Shown piece after piece: positions 47,682 to 56,329 of a stretch of 64,000 bases of DNA. The stretch comes from an uncultured Clostridia bacterium (GTDB taxonomy: Bacteria; Bacillota; Clostridia; Christensenellales; Borkfalkiaceae): the NCBI GenBank assembly GCA_947625605.1, contig CANQOY010000003.1, positions 1 to 64,000 of the forward strand, in the 5' to 3' direction. Every line of letters begins with the position of its first letter. Positions within the stretch are counted from its first letter, which is position 1. Below the pieces are notes generated by a model. It was not told the origin of the DNA. It made no database searches and saw only the letters and a list, made by a program, of their open reading frames with translations. The translations under genes and the position numbers were made by a program.

Positions 47682-48292
47682 GTATCGGGCACCTTCCCCA
47701 CGAGCACGCTCTCGCAGATGAGCACTTCGGTCAGGGACGCAAAATTGCTCGAACCGGATGGCATGATGATGGAGATATCCGCAACGATTTCGAGATAGAT
47801 CGAATGCTTGGTCTGGTTGATCCCCGTCCCCTCGAAGCGGGAGACAAACCTGCACGACACATTGGAGATGGGGATGATCTTCATATGGATGCGGGGGCCG
47901 AAGCCCGCCCACGCCTCCACGCCGAAGAATGCGCCGAGCGGCACGTCCACGCCGCTCTCGCTCATCGTTTGGAGATTCTGCTGCGACATATACGCCGCGT
48001 CGCGCGCAATGCGGTTGATTTGAAGCGGATCGGACGTGATCGCAAGGATCTCTCCCTCCTCGCCGCGCTCCACGGTGACGAGCTGCTCGTAGCGCACTTC
48101 GTCGGAGAGCGTGTAGTAGATCGCATCGTTTACGGCCTCCGTCGTGATCGAACGCATGCTCGCCTCCGCGATCGCCTTCAATACCCTCGTCGCATTGAGA
48201 TGAAAGAGCACGGCGACCACAATGAGGATGAGAATGGCCGCAAGGATCGCAATGCGGACCTTGATCTTGGAACGGCGGCTACGGTATTTCAC
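47627..48292 (-). CDS. yunB: Sporulation protein YunB
   Basis: A 221-residue protein with one N-terminal membrane helix (RIAILAAILILIVVAVLFHL) and an extracytoplasmic domain (ATRVLKAIAEASMRSITTEAVNDAIYY ... VPLGAFFGVEAWAGFGPRIHMKIIPISNVSCRF) characteristic of YunB, a mother-cell protein needed for proper spore formation in Bacillus. The start is a GTG placed 6 nt after a sigma-E-like -10 box. Tail overlap with murG. Confidence 0.92.
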   Translation of the reverse strand: MKYRSRRSKIKVRIAILAAILILIVVAVLFHLNATRVLKAIAEASMRSITTEAVNDAIYYTLSDEVRYEQLVTVERGEEGEILAITSDPLQINRIARDAAYMSQQNLQTMSESGVDVPLGAFFGVEAWAGFGPRIHMKIIPISNVSCRFVSRFEGTGINQTKHSIYLEIVADISIIMPSGSSNFASLTEVLICESVLVGKVPDTYLQADIFGDGYSLAPPA

Positions 48293-48298
48293 GCAAAT

Positions 48299-48327
48299 AT
48301 TCTATGAACGCGCGGACGGGCTTATAC
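48299..48327 (-). promoter_or_regulatory. Candidate sigma-E promoter of yunB
   Basis: GTATAAG, 14-nt spacer, CATAGAAT on the minus strand. This is close to the sigma-E consensus (GHATAWW, CATACAHT) with the normal spacing. yunB of Bacillus belongs to the sigma-E regulon. Confidence 0.65.
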
Positions 48328-48370
48328 GGTTTTTATTATTTTGATTTTCATCTAAATAAAAGAAAAACAT

Positions 48371-48399
48371 AAAAAATGCGGCAAAAAATGCCGCTTTTT
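48371..48399 (-). terminator. Terminator of the tyrS-yigZ unit
   Basis: GCGGCA/TGCCGC stem with a T-run on the minus strand, 18 nt after the yigZ stop. Confidence 0.85.
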
Positions 48400-48416
48400 C
48401 TATGTTTTTTGTCACT

Positions 48417-49040
48417 TTACCCGAACGGGAAAATATATCGTTTCCTCTCTGCGATGCGCACTCTTCCGCTAAGCGCGTCGCAGAGGTTTGCGCAAAATTC
48501 GTCAGCTTCGCTCTCTTTGACGGCGACAGCAAAGTCCGCTCCTTCGCCGTATTCGGCGGAGACCGTCTCCGCGCCGCTGCCTTCGAGAAAGCGCAGAGCC
48601 GCGCCCACCTCGGAATATCCTACGCGGACGGAGAACTCGACGCAGCTCTCAAAACTTGCGATCCGCGCCGCCGCAAGCCCCTCGGCCGCCGCGGCCGAAT
48701 ACGCGCGCACGAGCCCGCCCGCACCCAGCTTGATCCCGCCGAAGTACCGCACGACGGCAACTGCGACCTCGCGCAGATCCTGCATTCGGATCGTGTTCAG
48801 GATGGGAAGCCCCGCCGTCCCCTGCGGCTCGCCGTCGTCCGAAAAGCGCATCAGGTTGCCCTCGCGGTCGGCGACGTACCCATAGCAGACGTGCGTCGCG
48901 AGGGGGTGCGCCCGCCGAACGCCAGCGAGGAACTCCTTTGCGGCCGTCTCTCCCTCCGTGCGGGAGACGTATGCGAGAAAGCGGGACCGCTCCACCGTCC
49001 GTTCCGCCGTAGCCTCGCCGATGACGCTGCGGTACCGCAT
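48417..49040 (-). CDS. YigZ/IMPACT family protein
   Basis: A 207-residue member of the UPF0029/IMPACT family. The N-terminal domain has the signature motif (FSDDGEPQGTAGLPIL and VRYFGGIKLGAGGLVRAYS), and the C-terminal part is a ferredoxin-like domain. Relatives bind nucleic acid or regulate translation and stress kinases; the bacterial role is unsettled. It begins 2 nt from the tyrS stop, so the two form one transcript. Confidence 0.9.
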   Translation of the reverse strand: MRYRSVIGEATAERTVERSRFLAYVSRTEGETAAKEFLAGVRRAHPLATHVCYGYVADREGNLMRFSDDGEPQGTAGLPILNTIRMQDLREVAVAVVRYFGGIKLGAGGLVRAYSAAAAEGLAAARIASFESCVEFSVRVGYSEVGAALRFLEGSGAETVSAEYGEGADFAVAVKESEADEFCANLCDALSGRVRIAERKRYIFPFG

Positions 49041-49041
49041 T

Positions 49042-50238
49042 TTATGCGCGAATGACCTTTACGCGCACTTTTTTGCCCTTATAGAGCGTAAATTCACCCT
49101 GCGGGACGGGTTGGCCGAAGGACTCCGCGCGCTCTCCGTTGACGCAGACGCCGCCCTGCTCGATGAGCCGCCGCGCTTCACCGTTGCTCTTGCACAGGCC
49201 GGACTCCACAAGGGCCTGCATGACGGTCGCACACTCTTTCGACACGGTGACCTCGGGCAGATCGCCCTCCCCCGCGCCGAACGCGGCCCGCGCCTCCGCC
49301 TGCGCCTTTCTCGCCTTCTCCTCGCCGTGCACCGTCTTGGTCAGTTCGAAGGCAAGCCGATCCTTTGCGGCATTCATGCGCTCATCGCGGTGCGCGCAGA
49401 GCTCGCCGATCTCTTCGAGCGGCACAAACGTCAACAGTTTGAAGCATTTCTCCACGTCGTCGTCCGCCGTGTTGCGCCAATATTGATAGAATTCATAGGG
49501 CGACGTCTTGTTTTCGTCCAGCCACACGGCGCCCTTTTGGGTCTTGCCCATCTTCTTGCCCTCGCTCGTCGTGAGGAGCTGGAACGTCATGGCATACGCG
49601 GGCTTGTGCTCCTTCCTGCGGATGAGGTCGGCGCCCGCGAGGATGTTGCTCCACTGGTCGTCCCCGCCCAGTTCGAGCGAACAGCCGTACTCCCTGTGCA
49701 GCACGAGAAAATCGTATGCCTGCATGAGCATATAATTAAATTCGAGAAAGCTCAGCCCCCGCTCCATGCGCGTCTTGAAGCACTCCGCCGTGAGCATCTT
49801 GTTCACGGAGAAATGCACGCCGACGTCGCGGAGGAAATCCACATAGTTGAGGCCGAGCAGCCAATCCGCATTGTTGACGATGATGGCGGCGTTTTCCCCC
49901 TCGAAGCGCAAAAAACGGGCCATCTGCATCTTGAAGCACTCCACATGGTGGGCGATCGTCTCCTTCGTCATCATGGAACGCATGTCCGTCCTGCCCGAGG
50001 GATCCCCCACCATCGCGGTGCCGCCGCCGATGAGGATGATGGGCCTGTGGCCCGCGTCCTGCATGTGCTTCATCGCGACGAGCTGCATGAAATGGCCCAC
50101 ATGAAGGGAATCCGCCGTCGGATCGAATCCGATGTAGAAAGGCACGCTCTCCTTCCCGAGAAGCTCATAGAGCTCCTCTTCGTACACGGTCTGCTTGATA
50201 AATCCCCGCGCGCGCAGGGTATCCATAACGTTTGGCAT
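49042..50238 (-). CDS. tyrS: Tyrosyl-tRNA synthetase
   Basis: A class I aminoacyl-tRNA synthetase (398 aa) charging tRNA-Tyr. The HIGH-type motif is DSLHVGHF, the KMSKS-type loop is KKMGKT, and an S4-like RNA-binding domain forms the C-terminus ([20 protein letters not shown]). The ATG at 50238 fits the family start ([13 protein letters not shown]). The leader is only about 25 nt and holds no T-box. Confidence 0.96.
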   Translation of the reverse strand: MPNVMDTLRARGFIKQTVYEEELYELLGKESVPFYIGFDPTADSLHVGHFMQLVAMKHMQDAGHRPIILIGGGTAMVGDPSGRTDMRSMMTKETIAHHVECFKMQMARFLRFEGENAAIIVNNADWLLGLNYVDFLRDVGVHFSVNKMLTAECFKTRMERGLSFLEFNYMLMQAYDFLVLHREYGCSLELGGDDQWSNILAGADLIRRKEHKPAYAMTFQLLTTSEGKKMGKTQKGAVWLDENKTSPYEFYQYWRNTADDDVEKCFKLLTFVPLEEIGELCAHRDERMNAAKDRLAFELTKTVHGEEKARKAQAEARAAFGAGEGDLPEVTVSKECATVMQALVESGLCKSNGEARRLIEQGGVCVNGERAESFGQPVPQGEFTLYKGKKVRVKVIRA

Positions 50239-50269
50239 CTGAAAAACCTCGTGTGCATTGTTTTCCAAA

Positions 50270-50298
50270 ATTATACACGCGCGGCGGGAGTTTGTCAA
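50270..50298 (-). promoter_or_regulatory. Consensus promoter of tyrS
   Basis: Exact TTGACA, 17-nt spacer, exact TATAAT on the minus strand. Confidence 0.9.
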
Positions 50299-50338
50299 AC
50301 GTTTTTCCCCTCCGTCCTTTGCGCGGGAAGGCGGGGCG

Positions 50339-50509
50339 CTATGCGTTGGCCGCAGCCCGCTCCGTCCTCAGTCCCCGCATGCGGGAAAGTTCGGCCAAGA
50401 GCTCCTCAAACGTGCGCCCCTCTTCGAGGCGCAGGCCGAGTTCCCGGTTGCGCGCCTCCCGCTCCCGTGCATGAAAATCTTCAATGATGCGCTCGATTTC
50501 TTCATTCAT
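50339..50509 (-). CDS. Small charged helical protein
   Basis: A 56-residue, strongly charged, probably all-helical protein ([20 protein letters not shown]). The ATG lies 6 nt after an exact TATAAT on the minus strand and there is no real ribosome site, so it would be leaderless. It is divergent from the WYL regulator. Function unknown. Confidence 0.6.
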   Translation of the reverse strand: MNEEIERIIEDFHAREREARNRELGLRLEEGRTFEELLAELSRMRGLRTERAAANA

Positions 50510-50532
50510 GCCCCTATTATATGGCAAAAAAG

Positions 50533-50561
50533 TTGACAATATCTGTCATATATGATAAAAT
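50533..50561 (+). promoter_or_regulatory. Promoter of the WYL regulator with internal palindrome
   Basis: TTGACA, 17-nt spacer, TAAAAT. TGACA-ATATC-TGTCA (50534-50548) overlaps the -35 box and spacer, as expected for an autoregulatory operator. Confidence 0.75.
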
Positions 50562-50618
50562 TTGTCCCAAAGTTTCGACATTCTTTCCCGCAGACGCCAC
50601 GCGGGAAAAGGAGCTGCC

Positions 50619-51545
50619 ATGAAATATCAGATCATGATGGGGATCCTCTTCACCCTCCTCGCGAAGCGGAAGGTGTCGGCGGGCGAGCTCGCGGCAAAAT
50701 TCGACTGTTCCGTCCGCTCCATCTACCGCTATGTGGAGGAACTCATCCTCGCCAATATCCCCATCGACATTGCGCGCGGCGCGAACGGCGGGATCTACAT
50801 TTCAGACGCGTTCAAACTCCCCAAGGGCTTCATGTCGCGCGAGGAATACAGCCGCACGCTGAGCGCCATGCAGGCCATGCTCTCGGAGACGAAGGACGCC
50901 GTGCTGAAAAGCGCCCTCGAAAAGGTCTCGGCGCAGGTCAAGACGGAGCGCAAAGACGACTCCGTTTCGGGCCACATTCTGGTGGACAGCGGCACGTGGG
51001 GAGACGAGCGCAAGTTCTCCGAAAAGCTCTCCCTCATCGAGCGGGCGACCAACGACAGGATCGCCCTCGAAATCGACTATGTTGCACGCTCGGGCGAGCG
51101 CACCAAGCGCGTGATCCTGCCCCATCTGCTCGTATACAAACAGAACATCTGGTATGTGTATGCGTTCTGCCGTCTGCGCGGGGAGTTCCGCCTCTTCAAG
51201 ATCGGGCGCATGCGCTCCATCGTGGAGACGGAGGAGATCTTCGAACGCCTTCCCTTTTCGCGGGAAGACGTCCCCCTCTCCTTTTGGAAGCTGTGGGAAA
51301 ACGAGGTGGACGCGTGCTTTGAGATCGCGCCCGAAGCGCTCTTCTTCGCCGAGGAATGGCTCGGCGTCGAGAACGTGCGCGAGGAGAACGGCAGATTCTT
51401 CGCCGACGTGACCCTCCCGGACGACGAATCCCTCATCGGGACCATCCTCTCGGCGGGCGCGGGCCTCACCGTTCTCGCCCCGCATGAGCTACGGGAACGC
51501 GTCAGGCGCGAGGCCGAGCGCATCATCCAAAACTATGCAAAATAG
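50619..51545 (+). CDS. WYL-domain transcriptional regulator (DeoR-type HTH)
   Basis: A 308-residue regulator. The N-terminal winged helix (LLAKRKVSAGELAAKFDCSVRSIYRYVEELILANIPI) is DeoR-like. The central WYL domain (ALEIDYVARSGERTKRVILPHLLVYKQNIWYVYAFCRLRGEFRLFKIGRM) can sense a nucleotide or other ligand, and a WCX-type C-terminal domain follows. It is a single gene with AAAAGGAG. Such regulators often control DNA-damage or defence genes, but the targets are not visible here. Confidence 0.92.
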   Translation: MKYQIMMGILFTLLAKRKVSAGELAAKFDCSVRSIYRYVEELILANIPIDIARGANGGIYISDAFKLPKGFMSREEYSRTLSAMQAMLSETKDAVLKSALEKVSAQVKTERKDDSVSGHILVDSGTWGDERKFSEKLSLIERATNDRIALEIDYVARSGERTKRVILPHLLVYKQNIWYVYAFCRLRGEFRLFKIGRMRSIVETEEIFERLPFSREDVPLSFWKLWENEVDACFEIAPEALFFAEEWLGVENVREENGRFFADVTLPDDESLIGTILSAGAGLTVLAPHELRERVRREAERIIQNYAK

Positions 51546-51556
51546 CCCCGCCAACG

Positions 51557-51565
51557 CGGACATGG
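51557..51565 (+). repeat. CGGACATGG motif, directly after the WYL gene
   Basis: Exact copy followed by TACCG, 11 nt after the stop. Confidence 0.7.
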
Positions 51566-51589
51566 TACCGTGGAATGACGTGCGGACCG

Positions 51590-51870
51590 TGTCATAGAGC
51601 GCGGGGCGGAGTGACAGGGGCGGTCCCCCTCCTTGCCCACCCCTTGAGGGGTGGGTGGCGCGAGCAGCGCGAGTGACGGAAGGGGTGGCGCTCTTAATCA
51701 CGTCACCCTGAGCTCCGTCGAAGGGTGGCCGCATTCACGTCGCCCTGAGCCTCGTCGAAGGGTATCCTCAATACAAAACAAGGCCATGTTTCGACTTCGC
51801 TCAACATGACGATTGGAATGATACCCCCTCACCGCCTACGGCAGAGCTCCCCCTCAAGGGGGCGCCAAGT
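51590..51870. repeat. Dispersed intergenic repeat, family A (copy 2)
   Basis: Holds CGTCACCCTGAGCTCCGTCG, CGTCGCCCTGAGCCTCGTCG and TTTCGACTTCGCTCAACATG, with the same blocks as 2430-2545 in reverse complement. It fills the gene-free region between the WYL gene and the AT-rich insert. Confidence 0.75.
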
Positions 51871-51871
51871 G

Positions 51872-51899
51872 AACCACGCGACGATCGCGTGGTTTTTTT
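51872..51899 (+). terminator. Terminator hairpin after the repeat block
   Basis: AACCACGCGA/TCGCGTGGTT stem followed by TTTTT. Confidence 0.85.
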
Positions 51900-51903
51900 A
51901 GAG

Positions 51904-51936
51904 AAAAACAGCAGGGAATGTTCCTCGCTGTTTTTT
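51904..51936. repeat. Left terminator-like hairpin flanking the AT-rich insert
   Basis: AACAGCAGGGAATGTTCCTCGC with GCTGTTTTTT pairing. It is nearly identical and in the same orientation as 53227-53259, so the two bracket a 1.3-kb insert. Confidence 0.8.
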
Positions 51937-51970
51937 GTTGTCTTTTGCGCCACTATAAAACGGTCTAAAT

Positions 51971-52213
51971 TCACTCAATAATAAGTTCGGGGTCGGTGAA
52001 GAGCGGGTCATCGAAAAAGGCGGCCGGCGTCATATCAAGTCCCTTGATGATGAGCATGAGCGTCGTTAAATTGACGCTCTTATTTTTCTCGGCCATCAAC
52101 GATTTCAATGTACTGTGCGGCATGGCGATTTTCCGTTCGAGCCGGTACTGCGACATCCCTTTTTCCTGCAAGATCCTACTGATTCTCAACGCAACAGCCG
52201 TACTCAATTTCAT
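51971..52213 (-). CDS. XRE-family regulator in an AT-rich insert
   Basis: An 80-residue Cro/CI-type protein (VALRISRILQEKGMSQYRLERKIAMPHSTLKSLM). It is like small regulators that sit beside accessory genes. The ATG at 52213 has TTTGGAGAAG. It is divergent from an unknown gene of the same low-GC composition. Confidence 0.88.
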   Translation of the reverse strand: MKLSTAVALRISRILQEKGMSQYRLERKIAMPHSTLKSLMAEKNKSVNLTTLMLIIKGLDMTPAAFFDDPLFTDPELIIE

Positions 52214-52300
52214 TGACTTCTCCAAAATAGGGTTATTTTTACGACACTATTTTATCAAAGCAAATATTTCTCATTACGGCGCAATTCTGCCCCTATTCCC

Positions 52301-52329
52301 TTGCAAATTATGAAATAAAGTGCTATAAT
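52301..52329 (+). promoter_or_regulatory. Promoter of the unknown gene in the AT-rich insert
   Basis: TTGCAA, 17-nt spacer, TATAAT. TAGGG/CCCTA inverted repeat (52330-52350) begins right after the -10 box, a likely site for the neighbouring XRE repressor. Confidence 0.75.
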
Positions 52330-52448
52330 TAGGGCGTAATTATATCCCTATCAGCGGGATGGACAGTTTTTGACTTGAATCCGCTTTTATCCTTTCATTT
52401 ATATAATGAGATTACAAAACAGAAAGAATCGTGAACGGGAGAAACACA

Positions 52449-53216
52449 ATGAGTAAAAAGATGACGGAAGCAGAAAGAAAAACATTTATAGAAATTGCGA
52501 AAGCGTTCCTCGCCATAGACTTGTCTGCGATCTTCAATGCCTATGCGATCGAAAATGTAACTTTCGGCGATCTGAAACCCAAAGATAAGATCCCGTTCGA
52601 CAAGTTCATAGACGACTTGAAACTCAATGCCGGGAAAGTATACTATTTTCGGGACTGCATCGAGGGCATAGCCATCGCAAAAGATGAAACGATTGCGGAC
52701 AAGGAAATCGTCTTTTTCGAGAAAGAGTGTTTTCTCTTCCACATGAATTGCGTCTTTGAAACCGCGCCGCAGAGCAAACGGAAAGACTTTGACGAAAACG
52801 GCCTGCCCTCGTACAACAAAGAGGGATTAAACGACTATATCATGCGCCTATTCCCCCTCTTCCAAAACATCCTTGCAACCCAAGTGGAATACGACTTTTT
52901 TGAGACCGCCTCGCCGTTTTCCAACGGCGTCGAAGAAACGGCGTGTTATGAAAAAATCGCCAAGTTTTTGGTGGCGATCATAACGCGGGGACTGCGGCAG
53001 GGCGGCTGTGTTGACCGCTACATAAAAGACCTGCCGTATTTGCCGTACTATGTGAAACGGCTCTTGAAAGTAAAAGACGGTCGCTTCCTGCTTGCGAACA
53101 GCGACGCGGAGAGCCTTGATTTTCGGCTTGCCGTCCTTTCCGCGATGCATTTCGTAAACGCGGAACATACGCGGCTCTTTGAACTCAAAGTGCAAAAGTG
53201 GGCGGGCACGCGATAA
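52449..53216 (+). CDS. Protein of unknown function in an AT-rich insert
   Basis: A 255-residue soluble protein with no motif I recognise. It is helix-rich, without signal peptide or membrane segment. Composition and codons (AAA, GAA, ATA) differ from the surrounding host genes, which suggests acquisition. A GTG 18 nt upstream could also start it, but AACGGGAG favours the ATG. Paired with the XRE gene and closed by a terminator. Confidence 0.75.
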   Translation: MSKKMTEAERKTFIEIAKAFLAIDLSAIFNAYAIENVTFGDLKPKDKIPFDKFIDDLKLNAGKVYYFRDCIEGIAIAKDETIADKEIVFFEKECFLFHMNCVFETAPQSKRKDFDENGLPSYNKEGLNDYIMRLFPLFQNILATQVEYDFFETASPFSNGVEETACYEKIAKFLVAIITRGLRQGGCVDRYIKDLPYLPYYVKRLLKVKDGRFLLANSDAESLDFRLAVLSAMHFVNAEHTRLFELKVQKWAGTR

Positions 53217-53226
53217 TATTTATATA

Positions 53227-53259
53227 GAAAAACAGCGGGGATTATTCCTCGCTGTTTTT
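53227..53259 (+). terminator. Right terminator hairpin of the AT-rich insert
   Basis: AACAGC/GCTGTT stem with TTTTT. It is a near-copy of the hairpin at 51904-51936. Confidence 0.88.
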
Positions 53260-53330
53260 GCTCACCCGAAAGTGGATTCGGATATGGATTTATTTCCTGT
53301 TCAACCCCCAAAAGAAGCATTATGCGCAGT

Positions 53331-56021
53331 TCAATGCGAACGCTTGCCCGCGCGCCCGAGGTGCAGGCGGATCAGGCACTTCGAGATCTCTCCCATGATG
53401 AGCGGCGTCACGATCAGCGCGGCGCAGATGAGATACTCTTCCCACGAGAGATAGATGAAGTTGAAAAAGCTATTGACGACGGGGACGAACAGCATGAAGA
53501 GCATCACGGCCGCGGAGAGGAGGATCGCGCAGAGCAGCGCCATGTTGTGCCCGTTCCCGCGCGCGAATGCGGATTGCGTGTTCGAACGCTGGTTCGCGCT
53601 GTGCGTGAGCTGCGAGCCCGCAAGCACGAAAAAGCACATCGTCATGGCGGCTTGGGGATCGCCGTATGCGTACAGCCCGATGAAGTATGCGCCGAGCGAA
53701 ATGGCGCTGATCGTAAACCCGTGCAGGAGGACGCGGAGGATGAGCCCCCGCTCGAACAGCGTCCCCGATTTGATGGGCGGCCGCTCCATCACGTCGCGCG
53801 CGGCGGGGTCCACGCCCAGCCCGAGCGCGGGGAGCGTGTCCGTAACGAGGTTGATGATGAGCACGTGCACCGCAAGGATGGGAGCGGGCAGGTTGAAGGG
53901 GTTGGCGATGAAGAGCACGAGGATCTCCGCAATGTTGCCCGCAAGGAGATATTGGATGACTTTCTGGATATTCGCGTACACCCGCCTGCCCTCGCGCACC
54001 GCGCTCTCGATGGTGGTGAAGTTGTTGTCGAGGAGGATCATATCCGAGGCGTCCTTTGCGACGTCCGTCCCCGCTCCCATCGCAACGCCGATGTCGGCGG
54101 CTTTGAGCGCGGGGGAATCGTTCACGCCGTCCCCCGTCATGGCGGCGACCTCTCCAACCCTCTGCAACGAGCGGACGATGCGCAGCTTATCCGAAGGCGA
54201 GACGCGCGCATAGACGGAGGTCGTTTTGACCGCTTTGTCGAGCTCATCCTCGGACATGGTAGCCAGATCCGCGCCTGTGAGCGCCGTATCCCCCTCGCGG
54301 AAGATGGAGAGTTCGCGCGCAATGGCGACGGCGGTCGTCCTGTGGTCTCCCGTGATCATCACGACGCGCACGCCCGCCCTGTGGCAGGACTCCACCGCCC
54401 CGACGACCTCCTTCCGCGGCGGGTCGATCATGCAGGTCAGGCCGAGAAAGACGAGATCGTCCTCCACGTCGTCCCCCTCCACGGGAACGCGGTCGATTGG
54501 CCTGCAAGCGTACCCGAGCACGCGCAGCGCCTCGCGCGAAGCGCCCTCCGCAAGGGCAAGGATGCGGCCCCTCTCCTCCTCCGAGAGCGGCCGCTCTCCC
54601 TCCTCCGTCAAAACGCGCGTACAGTGCGGCAAAAGTTCGTCGATCGCACCCTTGGTCAGGACATGGTACCCTCCTTTGCGCTCGACGACGACAGACATCC
54701 TCTTTCTGTCCGAGTCGAACGGCTGCTCGAACAGGCGCGGCGACTCCGCTTTCATGCCGTCCGCCGAGATGCCGAAGCGCGCGGCAAAGGAGAGCAGTGC
54801 GCCCTCGGTGGGGTCGCCGAGGTACTCCCCGGGGTGCGCGGGATCCTCGGCGGCGTCGTTGCAGAGCGCGGCCGCAAGGGCGAGTTCGCGCCTCGCTCCC
54901 CCGTCCTCCGCGCGCGCCTCTTCCGCAGGCAGCCATATGCCCTCCGCGATCTCCCGCATCGTTCCGAAGCGCGTCACCGTCATGCGGTTGAGGGTGAGCG
55001 TGCCCGTCTTGTCGCAGCAGATCACGGTCGCGCTGCCCAGCGTCTCCACGGCGGGGAGGTTGCGCACGAGCGCCTGCTGTTTGGCCATGCGCTGCACGCC
55101 GAGGGCCATGACCACGGTCGCCGTAGCGGGAAGGCCCTCGGGGATGACGGAGATCGCGAGGGAAATGGCGGTGAGGAGGGGCAGCTGCCACGCGCTCTTA
55201 TCCGACCAATCCGTCACGCGGAGATAGGAGATCCCGAGCATGAGGAGCGCGATCGCCACGCCCGCCACGGAGAGCCACTTCCCCACGCTGTTGAGTTTTT
55301 TCTTGATGGGCGTCGTCAGTTCATCCGTCTCTTCGAGCATGCCCGCAATCGAACCGACCTGCGTGCGCATGCCCGTCGCGACGACCACGCCGCGCCCCGT
55401 TCCCGCCGTGATGACGGTGGAGGAGTATACCATGTTCGCGCGGTCCCCCAGCGGAGCGTCCTCCGCGAGCACGCAGAGCGCGTCCTTTTCCACGGGCACG
55501 CTCTCCCCCGTGAGGGCGGATTCCTGCACCGCAAGGTTGGCCTCTTCGAGAAGGCGCAGGTCCGCGGGGACCACGCACCCGTCCGCCAGAATGACGATAT
55601 CGCCCGGCACAAGTTCCTCCGCGGGGATCACGCACTCCCGTCCGTCCCGCATTACGCGCGCCGTGGGTGCGGTGAGCGTGGCGAGGGAGGCGAGCGCGTC
55701 CGCCGCTTTCTTCTCCTGTACGATGCCGATCACGGCGTTGATGACGACGATGAGGAAGATGACCGCCGCCTCCGCATAGTCTCCGAACACGAGGGAGAGC
55801 ACGGCCGCCAACAGCAGGATGAGGACCATGACGTCCTTGATCTGCTCCCAGAGCATCCTCCAAATGCTCTTCTTCCTGCGTTCCCGCAGGGCGTTCCTGC
55901 CGTACTCCGCCCTGCGCGCCGCCGCCTCCTCCGCGGTGAGCCCGCCGTCCGAGGCCTTGACCTCGCGCAAGACCTCCTCCGCGCGCTTCGAATGCCATGC
56001 CGTCTGCCGATTTTCTTCCAT
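53331..56021 (-). CDS. Calcium-type P-type ATPase (P2A-like)
   Basis: An 896-residue cation pump that exports Ca2+ or a related ion. The phosphorylation motif DKTGTLTLNRM, PEGLPATATVVMALGVQRMA in helix M4, TGDGVNDSPALK hinge and the N-terminal cation-ATPase domain (AWHSKRAEEVLREVKASDGGLT) are all present. Ten membrane helices are expected. The start at 56021 has GGAGTCAAT; the ORF-track start is 18 codons upstream and lacks a site. Two copies of GGACATGG lie in the cytoplasmic domain. Confidence 0.93.
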   Translation of the reverse strand: MEENRQTAWHSKRAEEVLREVKASDGGLTAEEAAARRAEYGRNALRERRKKSIWRMLWEQIKDVMVLILLLAAVLSLVFGDYAEAAVIFLIVVINAVIGIVQEKKAADALASLATLTAPTARVMRDGRECVIPAEELVPGDIVILADGCVVPADLRLLEEANLAVQESALTGESVPVEKDALCVLAEDAPLGDRANMVYSSTVITAGTGRGVVVATGMRTQVGSIAGMLEETDELTTPIKKKLNSVGKWLSVAGVAIALLMLGISYLRVTDWSDKSAWQLPLLTAISLAISVIPEGLPATATVVMALGVQRMAKQQALVRNLPAVETLGSATVICCDKTGTLTLNRMTVTRFGTMREIAEGIWLPAEEARAEDGGARRELALAAALCNDAAEDPAHPGEYLGDPTEGALLSFAARFGISADGMKAESPRLFEQPFDSDRKRMSVVVERKGGYHVLTKGAIDELLPHCTRVLTEEGERPLSEEERGRILALAEGASREALRVLGYACRPIDRVPVEGDDVEDDLVFLGLTCMIDPPRKEVVGAVESCHRAGVRVVMITGDHRTTAVAIARELSIFREGDTALTGADLATMSEDELDKAVKTTSVYARVSPSDKLRIVRSLQRVGEVAAMTGDGVNDSPALKAADIGVAMGAGTDVAKDASDMILLDNNFTTIESAVREGRRVYANIQKVIQYLLAGNIAEILVLFIANPFNLPAPILAVHVLIINLVTDTLPALGLGVDPAARDVMERPPIKSGTLFERGLILRVLLHGFTISAISLGAYFIGLYAYGDPQAAMTMCFFVLAGSQLTHSANQRSNTQSAFARGNGHNMALLCAILLSAAVMLFMLFVPVVNSFFNFIYLSWEEYLICAALIVTPLIMGEISKCLIRLHLGRAGKRSH
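54251..54259 (+). repeat. CGGACATGG motif, inside the P-type ATPase gene
   Basis: Exact copy followed by TAGCC. A further GGACATGGTACCC lies at 54659. Confidence 0.7.
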
Positions 56022-56219
56022 ATTGACTCCGTGGCATCGGATGATGCCGTGGTACCGAAATTTTCGTGATACCAAATGATATGTAGTATATTATGTATTA
56101 TACCGCAAACGGCCGCAAGCAAAACTTGTTTTTGAGGGGAATTTTATTCGATAAGCGCAAAACAATACTTTTTTTCAGATTTCTTAATTGAATTTTCCGT
56201 TTTTTTTTCCGAAACGCTC

Positions 56220-56248
56220 TTGAAATTTGCGATTCGTTTTGTTATAAT
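56220..56248 (+). promoter_or_regulatory. Promoter of the antiporter operon
   Basis: TTGAAA, 17-nt spacer, TATAAT, with a leader of about 75 nt containing only weak hairpins. Confidence 0.8.
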
Positions 56249-56329
56249 ACATGCACCTTTGGAAATCGGAAGCCGAAAACCATCATACTATGGTGGAAAC
56301 CCCCTCTCCGTTCTGCGGAGCGATCAACC

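Noticed and set aside
50239-50264. T-box leader for tyrS
   Set aside because: The leader between the consensus promoter and the ATG is only about 25 nt.
56249-56329. Riboswitch in the antiporter leader
   Set aside because: About 75 nt with only two weak hairpins and no known aptamer core recognised.
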